This document shows, piece by piece, positions 5,930-14,600 of a stretch of DNA of 64,000 nucleotides. Each line of letters starts with the position of its first letter. The stretch's first letter is position 1. The translations under genes and the position numbers were made by a program. The stretch is from Selenomonadaceae bacterium (GTDB taxonomy: Bacteria > Bacillota > Negativicutes > Selenomonadales > Selenomonadaceae). Location of the stretch: the NCBI GenBank assembly GCA_017428215.1, contig JAFRRH010000013.1, positions 39,261 through 103,260 of the forward strand. The letters run 5' to 3'. A model generated the notes under the pieces. That model was not told where the DNA came from, did not search any database, and saw only the letters and a list, made by a program, of their open reading frames with translations.

Positions 5930-7381
5930 TCAATAGAACGCAAAAAAATTTGCCAATAACATCATGACGCCGCTAAATATACCAGCCGACAACGCGATTA
6001 AATTTCTATGACGCATGGACGGTAAAATTGATAGCGTACCGAACATCATTAGCGCAATCGGAATAAAATATCTCCCTTGCACGCCGCTAACAATTTCCGA
6101 GCCAACTGGTGACCATTTAAGATAGTGCACGAGAAAAAATCCAATCGTCGAAATAATGGAAGCAACGATTAAAATTCCACGTTCGCTGAACTTGAGATTT
6201 AATCTGTTCGACAAGGCAAAGAAAATTAAAATCATAGTGTATAATGCGTAAAACATGAACGGCAAAGTTACATTCCATAAAAACCCCCATGTGCCAATAA
6301 AATTTAACCAATACCATGCGGGTAATTCGACAAATGAATTTATCATTGCCGTAAAAAATGCTATTGGGTGCTCCATGATAAAAATTTTTTGCGCCGCAGT
6401 GTTCGTTTCAGTGAATCCCAAATGATAATTCGTGTAAAGTTTGACGTCCGATAATTCAATCGATAACCATGACCAAGCCGACAGCAAAAATAAATTTAGC
6501 AGTAAAATTGCCGCGCCGAGTGCCCAAAAATTTTTGAAACGTTCACGCGGGATTAAAAAGTACAACAATAAAATTGTTCCGTAAACCGACTTTGAACACG
6601 CCAGCATTATCGATAAAATTATCAGCCCAAAAATTTCTGCGCGGGAAAATTTTTCTGTCGAATTCCTCAACGACAACAGCCACGCCGTACCCAAAAAACA
6701 TACGCCAAAAGTTACCGCGTCTGCACTAGTCGACGCCGCCTCAACGACAAACATCGGCATCATAGCTAACAAAAAAATTAAATGTTTGGCTTCAGGCAAG
6801 AATTTCATTGAGTAAAACACGCACGCCGCAACAAAGATTAATCCGCTCAATCCCATGAGGTAAAAAATTATTCCAGCGTTCAAATTTAAAACTCGTCCGA
6901 TAAACGCGGCAACGGCTTGAGGTAAATATGTCAGCGGAGGATAAACGCCCGTGTTCGGAATTTGAATTGGTTCCTGCTCGTCGAGGTTGAGTGGCGTCGC
7001 TAAAAATTCTTCAATGTACTTAATGGAAAAGTCGTGTATGTAATGCCTATTGTTAGCGTTGAAAATAAAGTTATCCGGCAGAAACGATACGGGAATTTCG
7101 GCGATATAAATTTTGTCTTCCAAAGCGTCAGCGGGTGCTCTGTTCAAACTAAAAATTTTCTTAGCGCGAAAATCCCCGCCATTTTTATAATCGCCAATCG
7201 TCATTGTTGGACTTAGAAAAATTCCCTCCGAAATTTGCCAAGCTCGTGGGAAATGATTTATCTCGTCCATGAGTTGATAGGGCGGGCGCATGAACAAAAT
7301 TATCACGCCGAATAACAAAAATATTACGATAAAAATTTTCTCTACGCCAAATTTTTCTATTCGCTGTTCAAAGGAATTCAT
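5930..7381 (-). CDS. DUF2142-type polytopic membrane protein
   Basis: 483 residues with about ten to twelve hydrophobic helices, the first at residues 17-31. A loop with RPPYQLMDEINHFPRAWQI is characteristic of the DUF2142 family, whose members resemble GT-C glycosyltransferases with an acidic residue in the first external loop. A sugar-transfer role at the membrane is plausible but unproven. The start overlaps the stop of the upstream CobT-like gene by four bases (ATGA), and iorA follows after 34 bases, so it lies within a co-directional run although the functions look unrelated. Confidence 0.75.
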   Translation of the reverse strand: MNSFEQRIEKFGVEKIFIVIFLLFGVIILFMRPPYQLMDEINHFPRAWQISEGIFLSPTMTIGDYKNGGDFRAKKIFSLNRAPADALEDKIYIAEIPVSFLPDNFIFNANNRHYIHDFSIKYIEEFLATPLNLDEQEPIQIPNTGVYPPLTYLPQAVAAFIGRVLNLNAGIIFYLMGLSGLIFVAACVFYSMKFLPEAKHLIFLLAMMPMFVVEAASTSADAVTFGVCFLGTAWLLSLRNSTEKFSRAEIFGLIILSIMLACSKSVYGTILLLYFLIPRERFKNFWALGAAILLLNLFLLSAWSWLSIELSDVKLYTNYHLGFTETNTAAQKIFIMEHPIAFFTAMINSFVELPAWYWLNFIGTWGFLWNVTLPFMFYALYTMILIFFALSNRLNLKFSERGILIVASIISTIGFFLVHYLKWSPVGSEIVSGVQGRYFIPIALMMFGTLSILPSMRHRNLIALSAGIFSGVMMLLANFFAFY

Positions 7382-9411
7382 CTTATCGCCTTTTCGACGC
7401 CGGTTTCCTCGAAAGTTTTCATCTCGTTAATTGCAATCAACGCCGCCTCGACAATTTCGACGCCAATACAAGCCGCCTCGCCGTCAAAGCCCGTCGGAGT
7501 GTCGTCCTCTTCCGCATATTCAATCAACTGCGCGGAATGCAAAATAAACGGACGAATTTCAGGACAAATTTTTTCCAGATAGCGAGCGATAATATCTGCC
7601 GCGCCCGTGTCTACAACAATCAACGTGGAATTATGCGCCGCCGCCACTAATGCGCCAATAATCGCTCCCGTCATACACTGATAATTTTTCGGGACGTGTT
7701 GCAAAAATTCTTCTGGCGGATATTTAAGCTCACCATTGCTAAGCAGTGCCTCTTCAAATGTATAGGATAATTTATCTTCTAACAGATTGCTAAGGTCAGT
7801 TACGGCAAGAATCGGAGTGTCGAAAGTTATTTCCTCTGCAAGGTTGCGCCCGAAATTAAACGCGACGTTGAGATTTTCCTCCGGATTAACGACGCCCAAA
7901 AAAATTTTCATACCAAAAGTTCGCGTCGTCGCGCTGAAGTCCATAGAAATATCGCGGCGAGCACCCTTAGCATTTCGGTCGTAGTTAGGGTCGATAAACG
8001 ACGGGCAATTTTCAAAGTTAGCAAAGGCAAGCGCGGCATGTCTAAGTTTATTCGTCGGGCAATCCTCGTTGGAAATGCCCGCAACTTGAACCGCAATTTC
8101 CTCAAGATAACCGAGACTGCCTTTAGGCTTAGTCAAATTGTCCAGAAGTTCACGGCAATTATTCATAGGTCTATCGTGGAGGCGCGGCATTGTCTGCAGA
8201 TAAAAATTAAACGTCCTGTCAGTCGCGGCGACAATCTCGTCCTTGTCCTCGCCCATAATCCGAACATTCATTGGATAGCTACGCGGGATATTCAAAGTTT
8301 GTGTGCTGAACGGCAATTCGATACTTTCCATGCGGTGTTCGCTTACGTGGAAGTCGAGCGGAATTTCTTCAATCTGAACCTCATCGCCAAAAAGTTCTTT
8401 AATGTCTTCGATTGTATCCAGCCCCTCCACGCCGTCAAGTCCGAGCTGTTTTTTAAAGTTTTCTAATGCGCTGTCCTCTTCGACAAGTTCGCCTTCAAAA
8501 TCGGCATCGGGACCGCAGACAAAAATATAAACCAGATTATCCAAAACTCTGGCGGCGATTGACGAACCGATTGCCTCGCCCAATGCAAGGTCAAGATTAA
8601 AAATCGGCGTCATTCCAAGATGATTTAAAATTTCCCGGTGCCCAACCTCGCGCCCGACGTGAGAGGCGATTAAACACTCAATCGAACGCGGTAAAATTTC
8701 TTCAGCAACGAGCGCGGCAACGGCAGTATTAAATCCGTCAAGCATGACAACGCAATCGTGATGATAAGCCGCGATAATTACGCCCGCCATTGCTCCGAAT
8801 TCGTAGCCGCCAACTTTAGTCAACACGTCAAGCAAGCTGTCAGGATTGGGATTATTCGTTTTAAGAGCGCGTTTAACCGTTTTAATCTTGCGTACAAATT
8901 TTTCGTCGGAAATATTGGAGCCGCGCCCCGTGACTTTTCTAGGCGTCAAACCCAGATAAGCGGCAGTCATAGCGGCGGCAACAGTCGTATTGCCAATACC
9001 CATTTCGCCGATAAGAAAACAATTACAACCCGCCGCGATTGCCTCTTCCGCCAATTTTTTGCCAATGCGGACAGATTCCATTGCGTCCTCGAAAGTCATT
9101 GCGGGACCTTCAGCGATATTCTTTGTGCCGCGAGAAATTTTTCTGTCAACGAGACCATAGGGCACCAAATCGGAAATATCCGCGTCAACGCCGACATCAA
9201 CAATATAAAGCTCGGAATAAGCAAACTTAGCAAAGGCATTGGCGGCGGCTCCACCGTCAACTAAATAATTGCGCACCATGCCGGCAGTCGTGGCTTGCGG
9301 GTAGGCACTAACATTTTCCTTAGCGACGCCGTGATCCGCGCAGAAAATAAACGTACACTTCTTAGACTTGCCGACACTCCGATAAAGCTCGGCTACGTGA
9401 GTAAAAGTCAT
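7378..9411 (-). CDS. Two-domain CobT-like phosphoribosyltransferase (ArsA-ArsB-like fusion)
   Basis: 677 residues, nearly twice the ~350 of CobT. The first half (1-310) keeps the core motifs CADHGVAKENVSAYPQATT, GEMGIGNTT, GGYEFGAMAG and a late LALGEAIG, but lacks the usual N-terminal segment. The second half begins LLDNLTKPKGSLGYLEEIA, the normal CobT N terminus, yet has FANFENCPSF where DHGV is expected. CobT makes the alpha-ribotide of the lower cobamide ligand from nicotinate mononucleotide. In Negativicutes the separate homologues ArsA and ArsB act together on phenolic bases, and this looks like that pair joined. Fusion and motifs are seen; phenolic specificity is inferred. Confidence 0.75.
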   Translation of the reverse strand: MTFTHVAELYRSVGKSKKCTFIFCADHGVAKENVSAYPQATTAGMVRNYLVDGGAAANAFAKFAYSELYIVDVGVDADISDLVPYGLVDRKISRGTKNIAEGPAMTFEDAMESVRIGKKLAEEAIAAGCNCFLIGEMGIGNTTVAAAMTAAYLGLTPRKVTGRGSNISDEKFVRKIKTVKRALKTNNPNPDSLLDVLTKVGGYEFGAMAGVIIAAYHHDCVVMLDGFNTAVAALVAEEILPRSIECLIASHVGREVGHREILNHLGMTPIFNLDLALGEAIGSSIAARVLDNLVYIFVCGPDADFEGELVEEDSALENFKKQLGLDGVEGLDTIEDIKELFGDEVQIEEIPLDFHVSEHRMESIELPFSTQTLNIPRSYPMNVRIMGEDKDEIVAATDRTFNFYLQTMPRLHDRPMNNCRELLDNLTKPKGSLGYLEEIAVQVAGISNEDCPTNKLRHAALAFANFENCPSFIDPNYDRNAKGARRDISMDFSATTRTFGMKIFLGVVNPEENLNVAFNFGRNLAEEITFDTPILAVTDLSNLLEDKLSYTFEEALLSNGELKYPPEEFLQHVPKNYQCMTGAIIGALVAAAHNSTLIVVDTGAADIIARYLEKICPEIRPFILHSAQLIEYAEEDDTPTGFDGEAACIGVEIVEAALIAINEMKTFEETGVEKAIR

Positions 9412-9854
9412 TCTTTGCCCCTCCGCACTAATTTTTTTACGACCTTTGCGCCGGCATTTTTAACTTTTCGCAACGGAGCAACGCGAACTTTTATTTTAGG
9501 TTTTATCTCGCGCTCCAATCCGAAATCGCCGCGCTTTAAAAACGTTGATTTAATTTTTTCAGGGCGGAAAAATTTTCTAATGGCTTTAGATAACTCTTCA
9601 GGTTCTTCAGAGTCGCTACAAGTAAAAATATCAACTGCAACGTAGCGAAATTCTTTATAGACATGCAAAGCGATATGCCCCTTGTCAGATGCGCCGATAA
9701 TCGAACAATGCTCCGCGTCGATAACTTCGGAAAAAAGACGCGGCTCATTGCCGACGACGCCTTTCAACGTGTCTTTTATCGCGTCGACATTGCTAAGCCG
9801 GCTTGTGTCGCAGTTGTACAAATCCAAAGTCAGTTGTCGTGCTAAAATCTTCAT
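9408..9854 (-). CDS. S-adenosylmethionine decarboxylase-like protein
   Basis: 148 residues from ATG 9854, chosen for GGAGG five bases upstream. It resembles the prokaryotic SpeD/SpeH proenzyme: a start like ARQLTLDLYNCD, then HIALHVYKEFRYVAVDIFTC, matching the family's IHTWPEYGYAAVDVFTC region. A serine that could become the pyruvoyl group lies in IIGASDKGH, but the surrounding ES-H context is altered. The C terminus adds a basic tail of about 40 residues not usual for SpeD. It is coupled by a four-base overlap to the CobT-like gene. It may make decarboxylated SAM for polyamines, or be a diverged relative. Confidence 0.65.
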   Translation of the reverse strand: MKILARQLTLDLYNCDTSRLSNVDAIKDTLKGVVGNEPRLFSEVIDAEHCSIIGASDKGHIALHVYKEFRYVAVDIFTCSDSEEPEELSKAIRKFFRPEKIKSTFLKRGDFGLEREIKPKIKVRVAPLRKVKNAGAKVVKKLVRRGKE

Positions 9855-9884
9855 TTTTTCCTCCATAAATTTTTGTTCGCGCCG

Positions 9885-9946
9885 ATTATAGCACATTGTG
9901 CAAGAAAAATTCGACGCTTGAAAAATTTTTCCCGCTGAATTAAAAT
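9885..9946. promoter_or_regulatory. Divergent promoters of cobK and the speD-like operon
   Basis: For cobK: TTGAAA (9918-9923), 17 bases, TAAAAT (9941-9946), ending seven bases before the ATG at 9954. For the minus strand: TATAAT at 9890-9885. Between them lies a perfect palindrome GCACA-T-TGTGC (9891-9901), which could be a shared operator. Confidence 0.6.
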
Positions 9947-9953
9947 CCTGCCC

Positions 9954-10718
9954 ATGAATACAAAAATTTTTTTAATCGCGGGCACCGAAGACGGGCGCAA
10001 GCTCGCCGAGTTTTTATCTAGGAAAAATTTTGACGTAACTGCCTCTGTCGTCAGCGATTACGGCAGAAAACTTTTAGAGACCTGCGCGGGCATTAAAATT
10101 AACGACAAGCCACTTGACCGCGACGATTTGGAAAAAATTTTGCGCGAGGAGCAGTTTAATTTTCTCGTTGACGCCAGTCACCCCTACGCCAAAAATATTT
10201 CCGCTAATGCCATTGCCGCCGCTCAAGCCGCGCAGATTGTCTACATTCGCTACGAACGAGCAGAGGTTGCGTTTGATTACGAAAAAATCTTCCACGTAGA
10301 CAGCTACGAAGAGGCGGCGATTAAAGCGGCTGAACTTGGGAAAAATATTTTCCTCACGACGGGCAGCAGGAACTTAAAAATTTTCGTTGACTTGCTTAAG
10401 GATTGCAACTTGACCGCGAGGATTTTGCCGACCGCTGAAGTTTTAACGCAATGTGAAGCTCTTAGTTTGACGCCGAAAAATATTATCGCCATGCAAGGAC
10501 CATTTACAACGGAACTCAACGTTGAACTTTTCAAGCACGCAAAAGCGGAAGTTATCGTTACTAAAAATAGCGGACAAATTGGCGGCGCGGATACAAAGTT
10601 AGAGGCGGCGAAAATTTTAAACTTGCCTGTCGTCATGATTAATCGCCCAAAAATTATTTATCCAAACTTAGCGACGACCTTTAACGACGTTTTAAAACTT
10701 TTGGAGGAATTTTTATGA
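9954..10718 (+). CDS. cobK: Precorrin-6A/cobalt-precorrin-6A reductase
   Basis: 254 residues, normal length. It reduces the macrocycle of precorrin-6A in cobamide synthesis using NAD(P)H. The N terminus IFLIAGTEDGRKLAEFL is the CobK/CbiJ signature, with VDASHPYAKNISANA and LTTGSRNLKIF later. No ribosome-binding site precedes the ATG, and the promoter -10 box ends only seven bases upstream, so the mRNA may be leaderless. It overlaps the Nif3-like gene by four bases. It stands back to back with the CobT-like operon, so two cobamide genes share one control region. Confidence 0.9.
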   Translation: MNTKIFLIAGTEDGRKLAEFLSRKNFDVTASVVSDYGRKLLETCAGIKINDKPLDRDDLEKILREEQFNFLVDASHPYAKNISANAIAAAQAAQIVYIRYERAEVAFDYEKIFHVDSYEEAAIKAAELGKNIFLTTGSRNLKIFVDLLKDCNLTARILPTAEVLTQCEALSLTPKNIIAMQGPFTTELNVELFKHAKAEVIVTKNSGQIGGADTKLEAAKILNLPVVMINRPKIIYPNLATTFNDVLKLLEEFL

Positions 10719-11503
10719 GGAAATGCACAGTTCAAATCGTGACAGAAATCATAAGCCGTTTAGCCCCGCGCAGGCTCGCTGAAGATTGGGATAATCCTGG
10801 ACTTTTAATCGGCGACCCGTCCGCTGAAGTCAAAAATATTTTCGTCTGTCTCGACGTGCTCGATAAAAATATTTCACAGGCTATTGAACTTGACGCGCAG
10901 TTAATCGTTGCTCATCATCCGCTGATTTTCCGTGCGATAAAAAATGTCCGCTTTGACCTGCCACTCGGAAATAAAATTGCTCGGCTGATAAAAAATAATT
11001 TGGCGGTCTTCGCGGCGCATACAAATTTAGACAGCGCGTCGGGCGGCGTTAATGATGTGTTGGCGAAAAAAATTGGACTTGTTGACGTGAAAATTTTAGG
11101 CGAAGAGGAATTTTCTATGGGGCGGCTCGGAAATCTCGAAGTGCCAATGACCGGCGAAGAATTTGCTCAACATGTAAAAAAATCTCTGAACGCTGAAAAT
11201 GTTAGACTTGTTGACGCGGGAAATTTTTTAATCGGCAAGGTTGGGATTTGTGGCGGCGCGGGCGCGGATTTTATTCAGAAGGCAAAATTTTTCGGAGCGC
11301 AAGCGTTCGTAACCGGCGACGTTAAATATCACGAGGCTCAAGCCGCAATCGAAAATGAAATTCACGTCGTGGACGCGGGGCATTTTTATACGGAGTTCCC
11401 GATTGTCCACGAGCTTGCCGAATATCTGCGCGGGGAGCTGAAAAATTTCAACGTTGAGATTTTCGAGGACACGACAGCTAAAGATTTCTTCCAAACAATT
11501 TAG
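10715..11503 (+). CDS. Nif3-like dinuclear metal center protein
   Basis: 262 residues. Nif3/YbgI/YqfO proteins form hexameric toroids with a two-metal site; the physiological reaction is unsettled, and the older name GTP cyclohydrolase type 2 homologue should not be taken as function. Metal-ligand motifs are visible: LIVAHHPLIF and FAAHTNLDSA in the N-terminal half, and DAGHFYTEFPIV near the end. The length matches the short form without the inserted PII-like domain. Coupled to cobK by a four-base overlap. Confidence 0.9.
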   Translation: MRKCTVQIVTEIISRLAPRRLAEDWDNPGLLIGDPSAEVKNIFVCLDVLDKNISQAIELDAQLIVAHHPLIFRAIKNVRFDLPLGNKIARLIKNNLAVFAAHTNLDSASGGVNDVLAKKIGLVDVKILGEEEFSMGRLGNLEVPMTGEEFAQHVKKSLNAENVRLVDAGNFLIGKVGICGGAGADFIQKAKFFGAQAFVTGDVKYHEAQAAIENEIHVVDAGHFYTEFPIVHELAEYLRGELKNFNVEIFEDTTAKDFFQTI

Positions 11504-11504
11504 C

Positions 11505-11535
11505 TTGACTTAAAGTTGACTTCAGCTGATAAACT
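11505..11535 (+). promoter_or_regulatory. MerR-type promoter with a 19-base spacer
   Basis: TTGACT (11505-11510), 19 bases, TAAACT (11530-11535). The over-long spacer contains AAGT-TG-ACTT, a dyad typical of MerR-family operators, and the gene downstream encodes a MerR protein, so autoregulation is likely. Confidence 0.65.
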
Positions 11536-11569
11536 TGCACTGAAAAATTTTTTTGTCGGAGTGATGTTT

Positions 11570-11929
11570 ATGACGATTGGAGAAGTCAGCGAAAAATACG
11601 AGATGACAGCGGACACGCTTAGATATTACGAAAGAATCGGCTTGATACCGCCAGTGCCGCGCAATAGAAATGGGATTCGCAACTTCGACGAGACGGCGTG
11701 CGGTTGGGTGTCGTTCGTCAAGTGTATGCGGAGCGCGGGCGTACAAATCGAGGCGTTAATCGAATACGTTTCACTCATGCAAGCGAATACCGGTATCGAA
11801 CGGCGCAGAAATATTTTAATCGAACAACGAGCGCGACTTCAAAAGCAAGCGGAACATTTAAAAGCGACGATTGAGCGGCTCGACTACAAAATTGCTAATT
11901 ACGAAAAGTTATTCGCTAATAAAAATTGA
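11570..11929 (+). CDS. MerR-family transcriptional regulator
   Basis: 119 residues from ATG 11570, which has GGAG eight bases upstream. The N terminus MTIGEVSEKYEMTADTLRYY is the MerR winged-helix DNA-binding domain, followed by IGLIPPVPR and a C-terminal coiled coil (about residues 78-115) for dimerization. There is no cysteine cluster at the C terminus, so it is not a metal sensor of the MerR/CueR kind. It is closest in type to the AdhR/YraB group that responds to electrophiles. The promoter has the 19-base spacer expected for self-regulation. The effector is unknown. Confidence 0.88.
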   Translation: MTIGEVSEKYEMTADTLRYYERIGLIPPVPRNRNGIRNFDETACGWVSFVKCMRSAGVQIEALIEYVSLMQANTGIERRRNILIEQRARLQKQAEHLKATIERLDYKIANYEKLFANKN

Positions 11930-11935
11930 AATTTC

Positions 11936-11966
11936 CGGTCTCGCAAAAAGTGCGGGGCTGTTTTTT
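11936..11966 (+). terminator. Terminator after the MerR gene
   Basis: GGTCTCGC and GCGGGGCT arms flank AAAAAGT and are followed by six T. Confidence 0.7.
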
Positions 11967-12047
11967 ATCTGCATATAGTGTAAAATACATGTCGCACGTT
12001 GATAAAAATTCCGTGACGCCCGTTAAAAATTTCTGGGAGGAATGATA

Positions 12048-14543
12048 TTGAACTCAATTAAAATTCGCGGCGCAAAAGTTCACAACCTTAAAAATATCAA
12101 TTTAGACATTCCGCGCGATAAATTTGTCGTGATAACGGGCGTGAGCGGCTCCGGAAAGAGTTCGCTCGCGTTCGATACGATTTATGCGGAAGGTCAACGC
12201 CGTTATATGGAGTCGCTGTCTAGTTATGCCCGCCAATTTCTCGGTTTGCCCGATAAACCCGACGTTGAATTAATCGAAGGGCTTAGCCCAGCCATTGCAA
12301 TCAATCAAAAGACTACAAATAATAATCCGCGCTCGACTGTCGGCACGGTCACGGAAATTTATGATTATCTAAGACTACTTTTCGCGCGAATTGGCAAGCC
12401 GCACTGTCCGAAATGTGGCAAGCCCGTTAAAAGTCAAAGCGTCGACCAAATTTTAGACCAAATTTTATCTTTGCCGCTCGAAACTAAATTTTATCTGCTC
12501 GCACCCGTCGTTAATCATCAAAAAGGCACGCACAAAGATATTTTAGAGAAATTGAGCGCGTCGGGCTTCGTTAGAGCTAAAATCGACGGAAAAATTCACG
12601 AGCTTGACGAAAACATTTCCTTAGCTAAAACCAAAAAGCATTCGATTGAAGTCGTCGTTGATAGATTGATTAATCGCGACGGAATTCGCTCAAGATTGGC
12701 GGATTCTCTGGAGACTGCGCTTAAATTCGGCAACGGAATTGTCTTCGTGGAAACGGATAAAGAAATTTTGACGTTCAGCGAGAAAAATGCTTGCGTCGAT
12801 TGCGGAATAAGTTTACCAGATATTACTCCGCAACTTTTTTCCTTTAACAGCCCAAAAGGCGCGTGTCCTAAGTGCAACGGGCTTGGAAAAATTTTTAATT
12901 TGCGCGAATGGTCAACGATGTATGAGTGGATGGCGGCGATTCACGATTTTAAAATGTCAGACTTGCCAGAAGACGCTTGCCCCGCCTGTCACGGCAAAAG
13001 ATTGAAGCCCGAAGCTTTAAGCGTGAAAATTAATGACAAAAATATCGCTGAAGTCGTCGATTTGTCGGTTGACGCTTGCAAAAAATTTTTCTCCACGCTT
13101 GAGCTTGACGAAACCGATAAAAAAATCGCCGCGCAGGTTCTCAAGGAAATTAATTCGCGGCTGAAATTTTTATGCGACGTCGGCTTAGATTATTTGAGTT
13201 TGTCGCGAAAGTCGGCAACATTAAGCGGTGGCGAATCACAGCGAATCAGATTGGCAACGCAAATTGGTTCGGCTTTGACGGGCGTTTTATACGTTTTAGA
13301 TGAGCCGTCAATCGGACTTCATCAACATGACAACCAAAAACTTTTGGAGACGCTAAAAAATCTGCGCGACTTGGGAAATACTTTGATAGTAGTCGAACAC
13401 GACGAGGAAACAATCCGAACTGCTGATGAAATTGTTGACATTGGACGCGGCGCAGGTAAAAATGGCGGCGAAGTTATTGCGCAGGGCACGGCAGATAAAA
13501 TTTCGGCTGAAAAAAATTCTTTGACGGGCGATTATCTTAGCGGCAGAAAAATTATTCCGGTTCCGACGACGCGACGCGATATTTCACAAGTTTTGGAGTT
13601 CAAAGACGCTTGCAAGAATAATTTAAAAAATATTTCCGTAAAAATTCCGCTGAAAGCTTTGACGTTGATAACGGGCGTAAGTGGTAGCGGAAAATCTACG
13701 CTCGTTGAAGAAATTATTTATCCGCGCCTTAAGGAAATGAAACTTGAGCAGCTCGGAATCAGCAAAGTTACGATGATAGACCAAGACCCGATTGGCAGAA
13801 CGCCGCGTTCAAACATTGCGACTTATACGGGCGTTGCCGACCATATCCGAAAGCTTTTTGCAGAAACGAACGGTGCGAAAATTCGCGGCTACAAAGCTGG
13901 GCGATTTAGTTTCAATGTCAAAGGCGGGCGTTGTGAAAGTTGCAATGGAAATGGCGTTTTAAAGATTCCGATGAACTTTTTGCCCGATGTTTACGTAACT
14001 TGCGACGTTTGCAAGGGTAAAAGGTTTAACGCCGAAACTTTAGAGGTAACTTACAAAGGCAAAAATATTTCGGACGTGTTAAACATGCCCGTTGATGAGG
14101 CTTTAGAATTTTTCGAGAACGTGCCGACGATTAAGCGTATGTTGCAAGTTTTGCACGACGTTGGCTTGGGATATATCGAGCTTGGACAATCGGCAAATAC
14201 TTTCAGCGGCGGCGAGGCGCAAAGAGTAAAATTGGCGTATGAATTGGCGCGACCGCTCGGAAAAATGGCAAATATTTACATAATGGACGAGCCAACGACC
14301 GGTTTGCACTTCGACGACGTAAAAAAATTGATTGATGTGATTCAGCGGCTAGTAAATCGCGGCGACACGGTGATAATTATCGAACACAACTTGGACGTTA
14401 TAAAAAATGCCGATTATATTATTGATTTAGGACCGGACGGCGGTGACAAGGGCGGTGAAGTTGTAGCTTGCGGCACTCCAGAAAATGTTGCTTGCGTCGA
14501 GAGTTCTTACACTGGTCAAGCGTTAAAAAAAATTTTGATATAA
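12048..14543 (+). CDS. uvrA: UvrA excinuclease subunit, short form
   Basis: 831 residues from TTG 12048, chosen because GGAGG lies seven bases upstream; the ATG at 12042 is too close to it. UvrA is a damage-sensing ABC ATPase dimer. It has two ATPase modules, [14 protein letters not shown] near residue 33 and [13 protein letters not shown] near 545, each with a signature ([18 protein letters not shown]). The UvrB-binding domain is present, with CPKCGKPV. Family members are about 940 residues. The missing ~100 lie just after [10 protein letters not shown], where only a short linker leads to CPACHGKRL. uvrB is not in the window, so this may be a paralogue. Confidence 0.88.
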   Translation: MNSIKIRGAKVHNLKNINLDIPRDKFVVITGVSGSGKSSLAFDTIYAEGQRRYMESLSSYARQFLGLPDKPDVELIEGLSPAIAINQKTTNNNPRSTVGTVTEIYDYLRLLFARIGKPHCPKCGKPVKSQSVDQILDQILSLPLETKFYLLAPVVNHQKGTHKDILEKLSASGFVRAKIDGKIHELDENISLAKTKKHSIEVVVDRLINRDGIRSRLADSLETALKFGNGIVFVETDKEILTFSEKNACVDCGISLPDITPQLFSFNSPKGACPKCNGLGKIFNLREWSTMYEWMAAIHDFKMSDLPEDACPACHGKRLKPEALSVKINDKNIAEVVDLSVDACKKFFSTLELDETDKKIAAQVLKEINSRLKFLCDVGLDYLSLSRKSATLSGGESQRIRLATQIGSALTGVLYVLDEPSIGLHQHDNQKLLETLKNLRDLGNTLIVVEHDEETIRTADEIVDIGRGAGKNGGEVIAQGTADKISAEKNSLTGDYLSGRKIIPVPTTRRDISQVLEFKDACKNNLKNISVKIPLKALTLITGVSGSGKSTLVEEIIYPRLKEMKLEQLGISKVTMIDQDPIGRTPRSNIATYTGVADHIRKLFAETNGAKIRGYKAGRFSFNVKGGRCESCNGNGVLKIPMNFLPDVYVTCDVCKGKRFNAETLEVTYKGKNISDVLNMPVDEALEFFENVPTIKRMLQVLHDVGLGYIELGQSANTFSGGEAQRVKLAYELARPLGKMANIYIMDEPTTGLHFDDVKKLIDVIQRLVNRGDTVIIIEHNLDVIKNADYIIDLGPDGGDKGGEVVACGTPENVACVESSYTGQALKKILI

Positions 14544-14548
14544 AAAAA

Positions 14549-14582
14549 TTCCCCTCCCGACAATTCGAGAGGGATTTTTTAT
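14549..14582. terminator. Bidirectional terminator between uvrA and the permease
   Basis: CCCCTC and GAGGG arms with an A run before and a T run after, between two converging genes. Confidence 0.75.
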
Positions 14583-14600
14583 GTTACTTCAATGTATTAC

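Noticed and set aside
7378..9954. Cobalamin riboswitch near the cobamide genes
   Set aside because: The leaders are too short, and no B12-box-like sequence was seen on either side of the divergent promoters.
10074..10295. Minus-strand frame inside cobK
   Set aside because: Shadow of cobK, with no initiation signals.
11936..12047. SOS (LexA) box before uvrA
   Set aside because: Looked for a CGAAC-type dyad; none is visible. Only a TAAAAT box without a good -35 was found.
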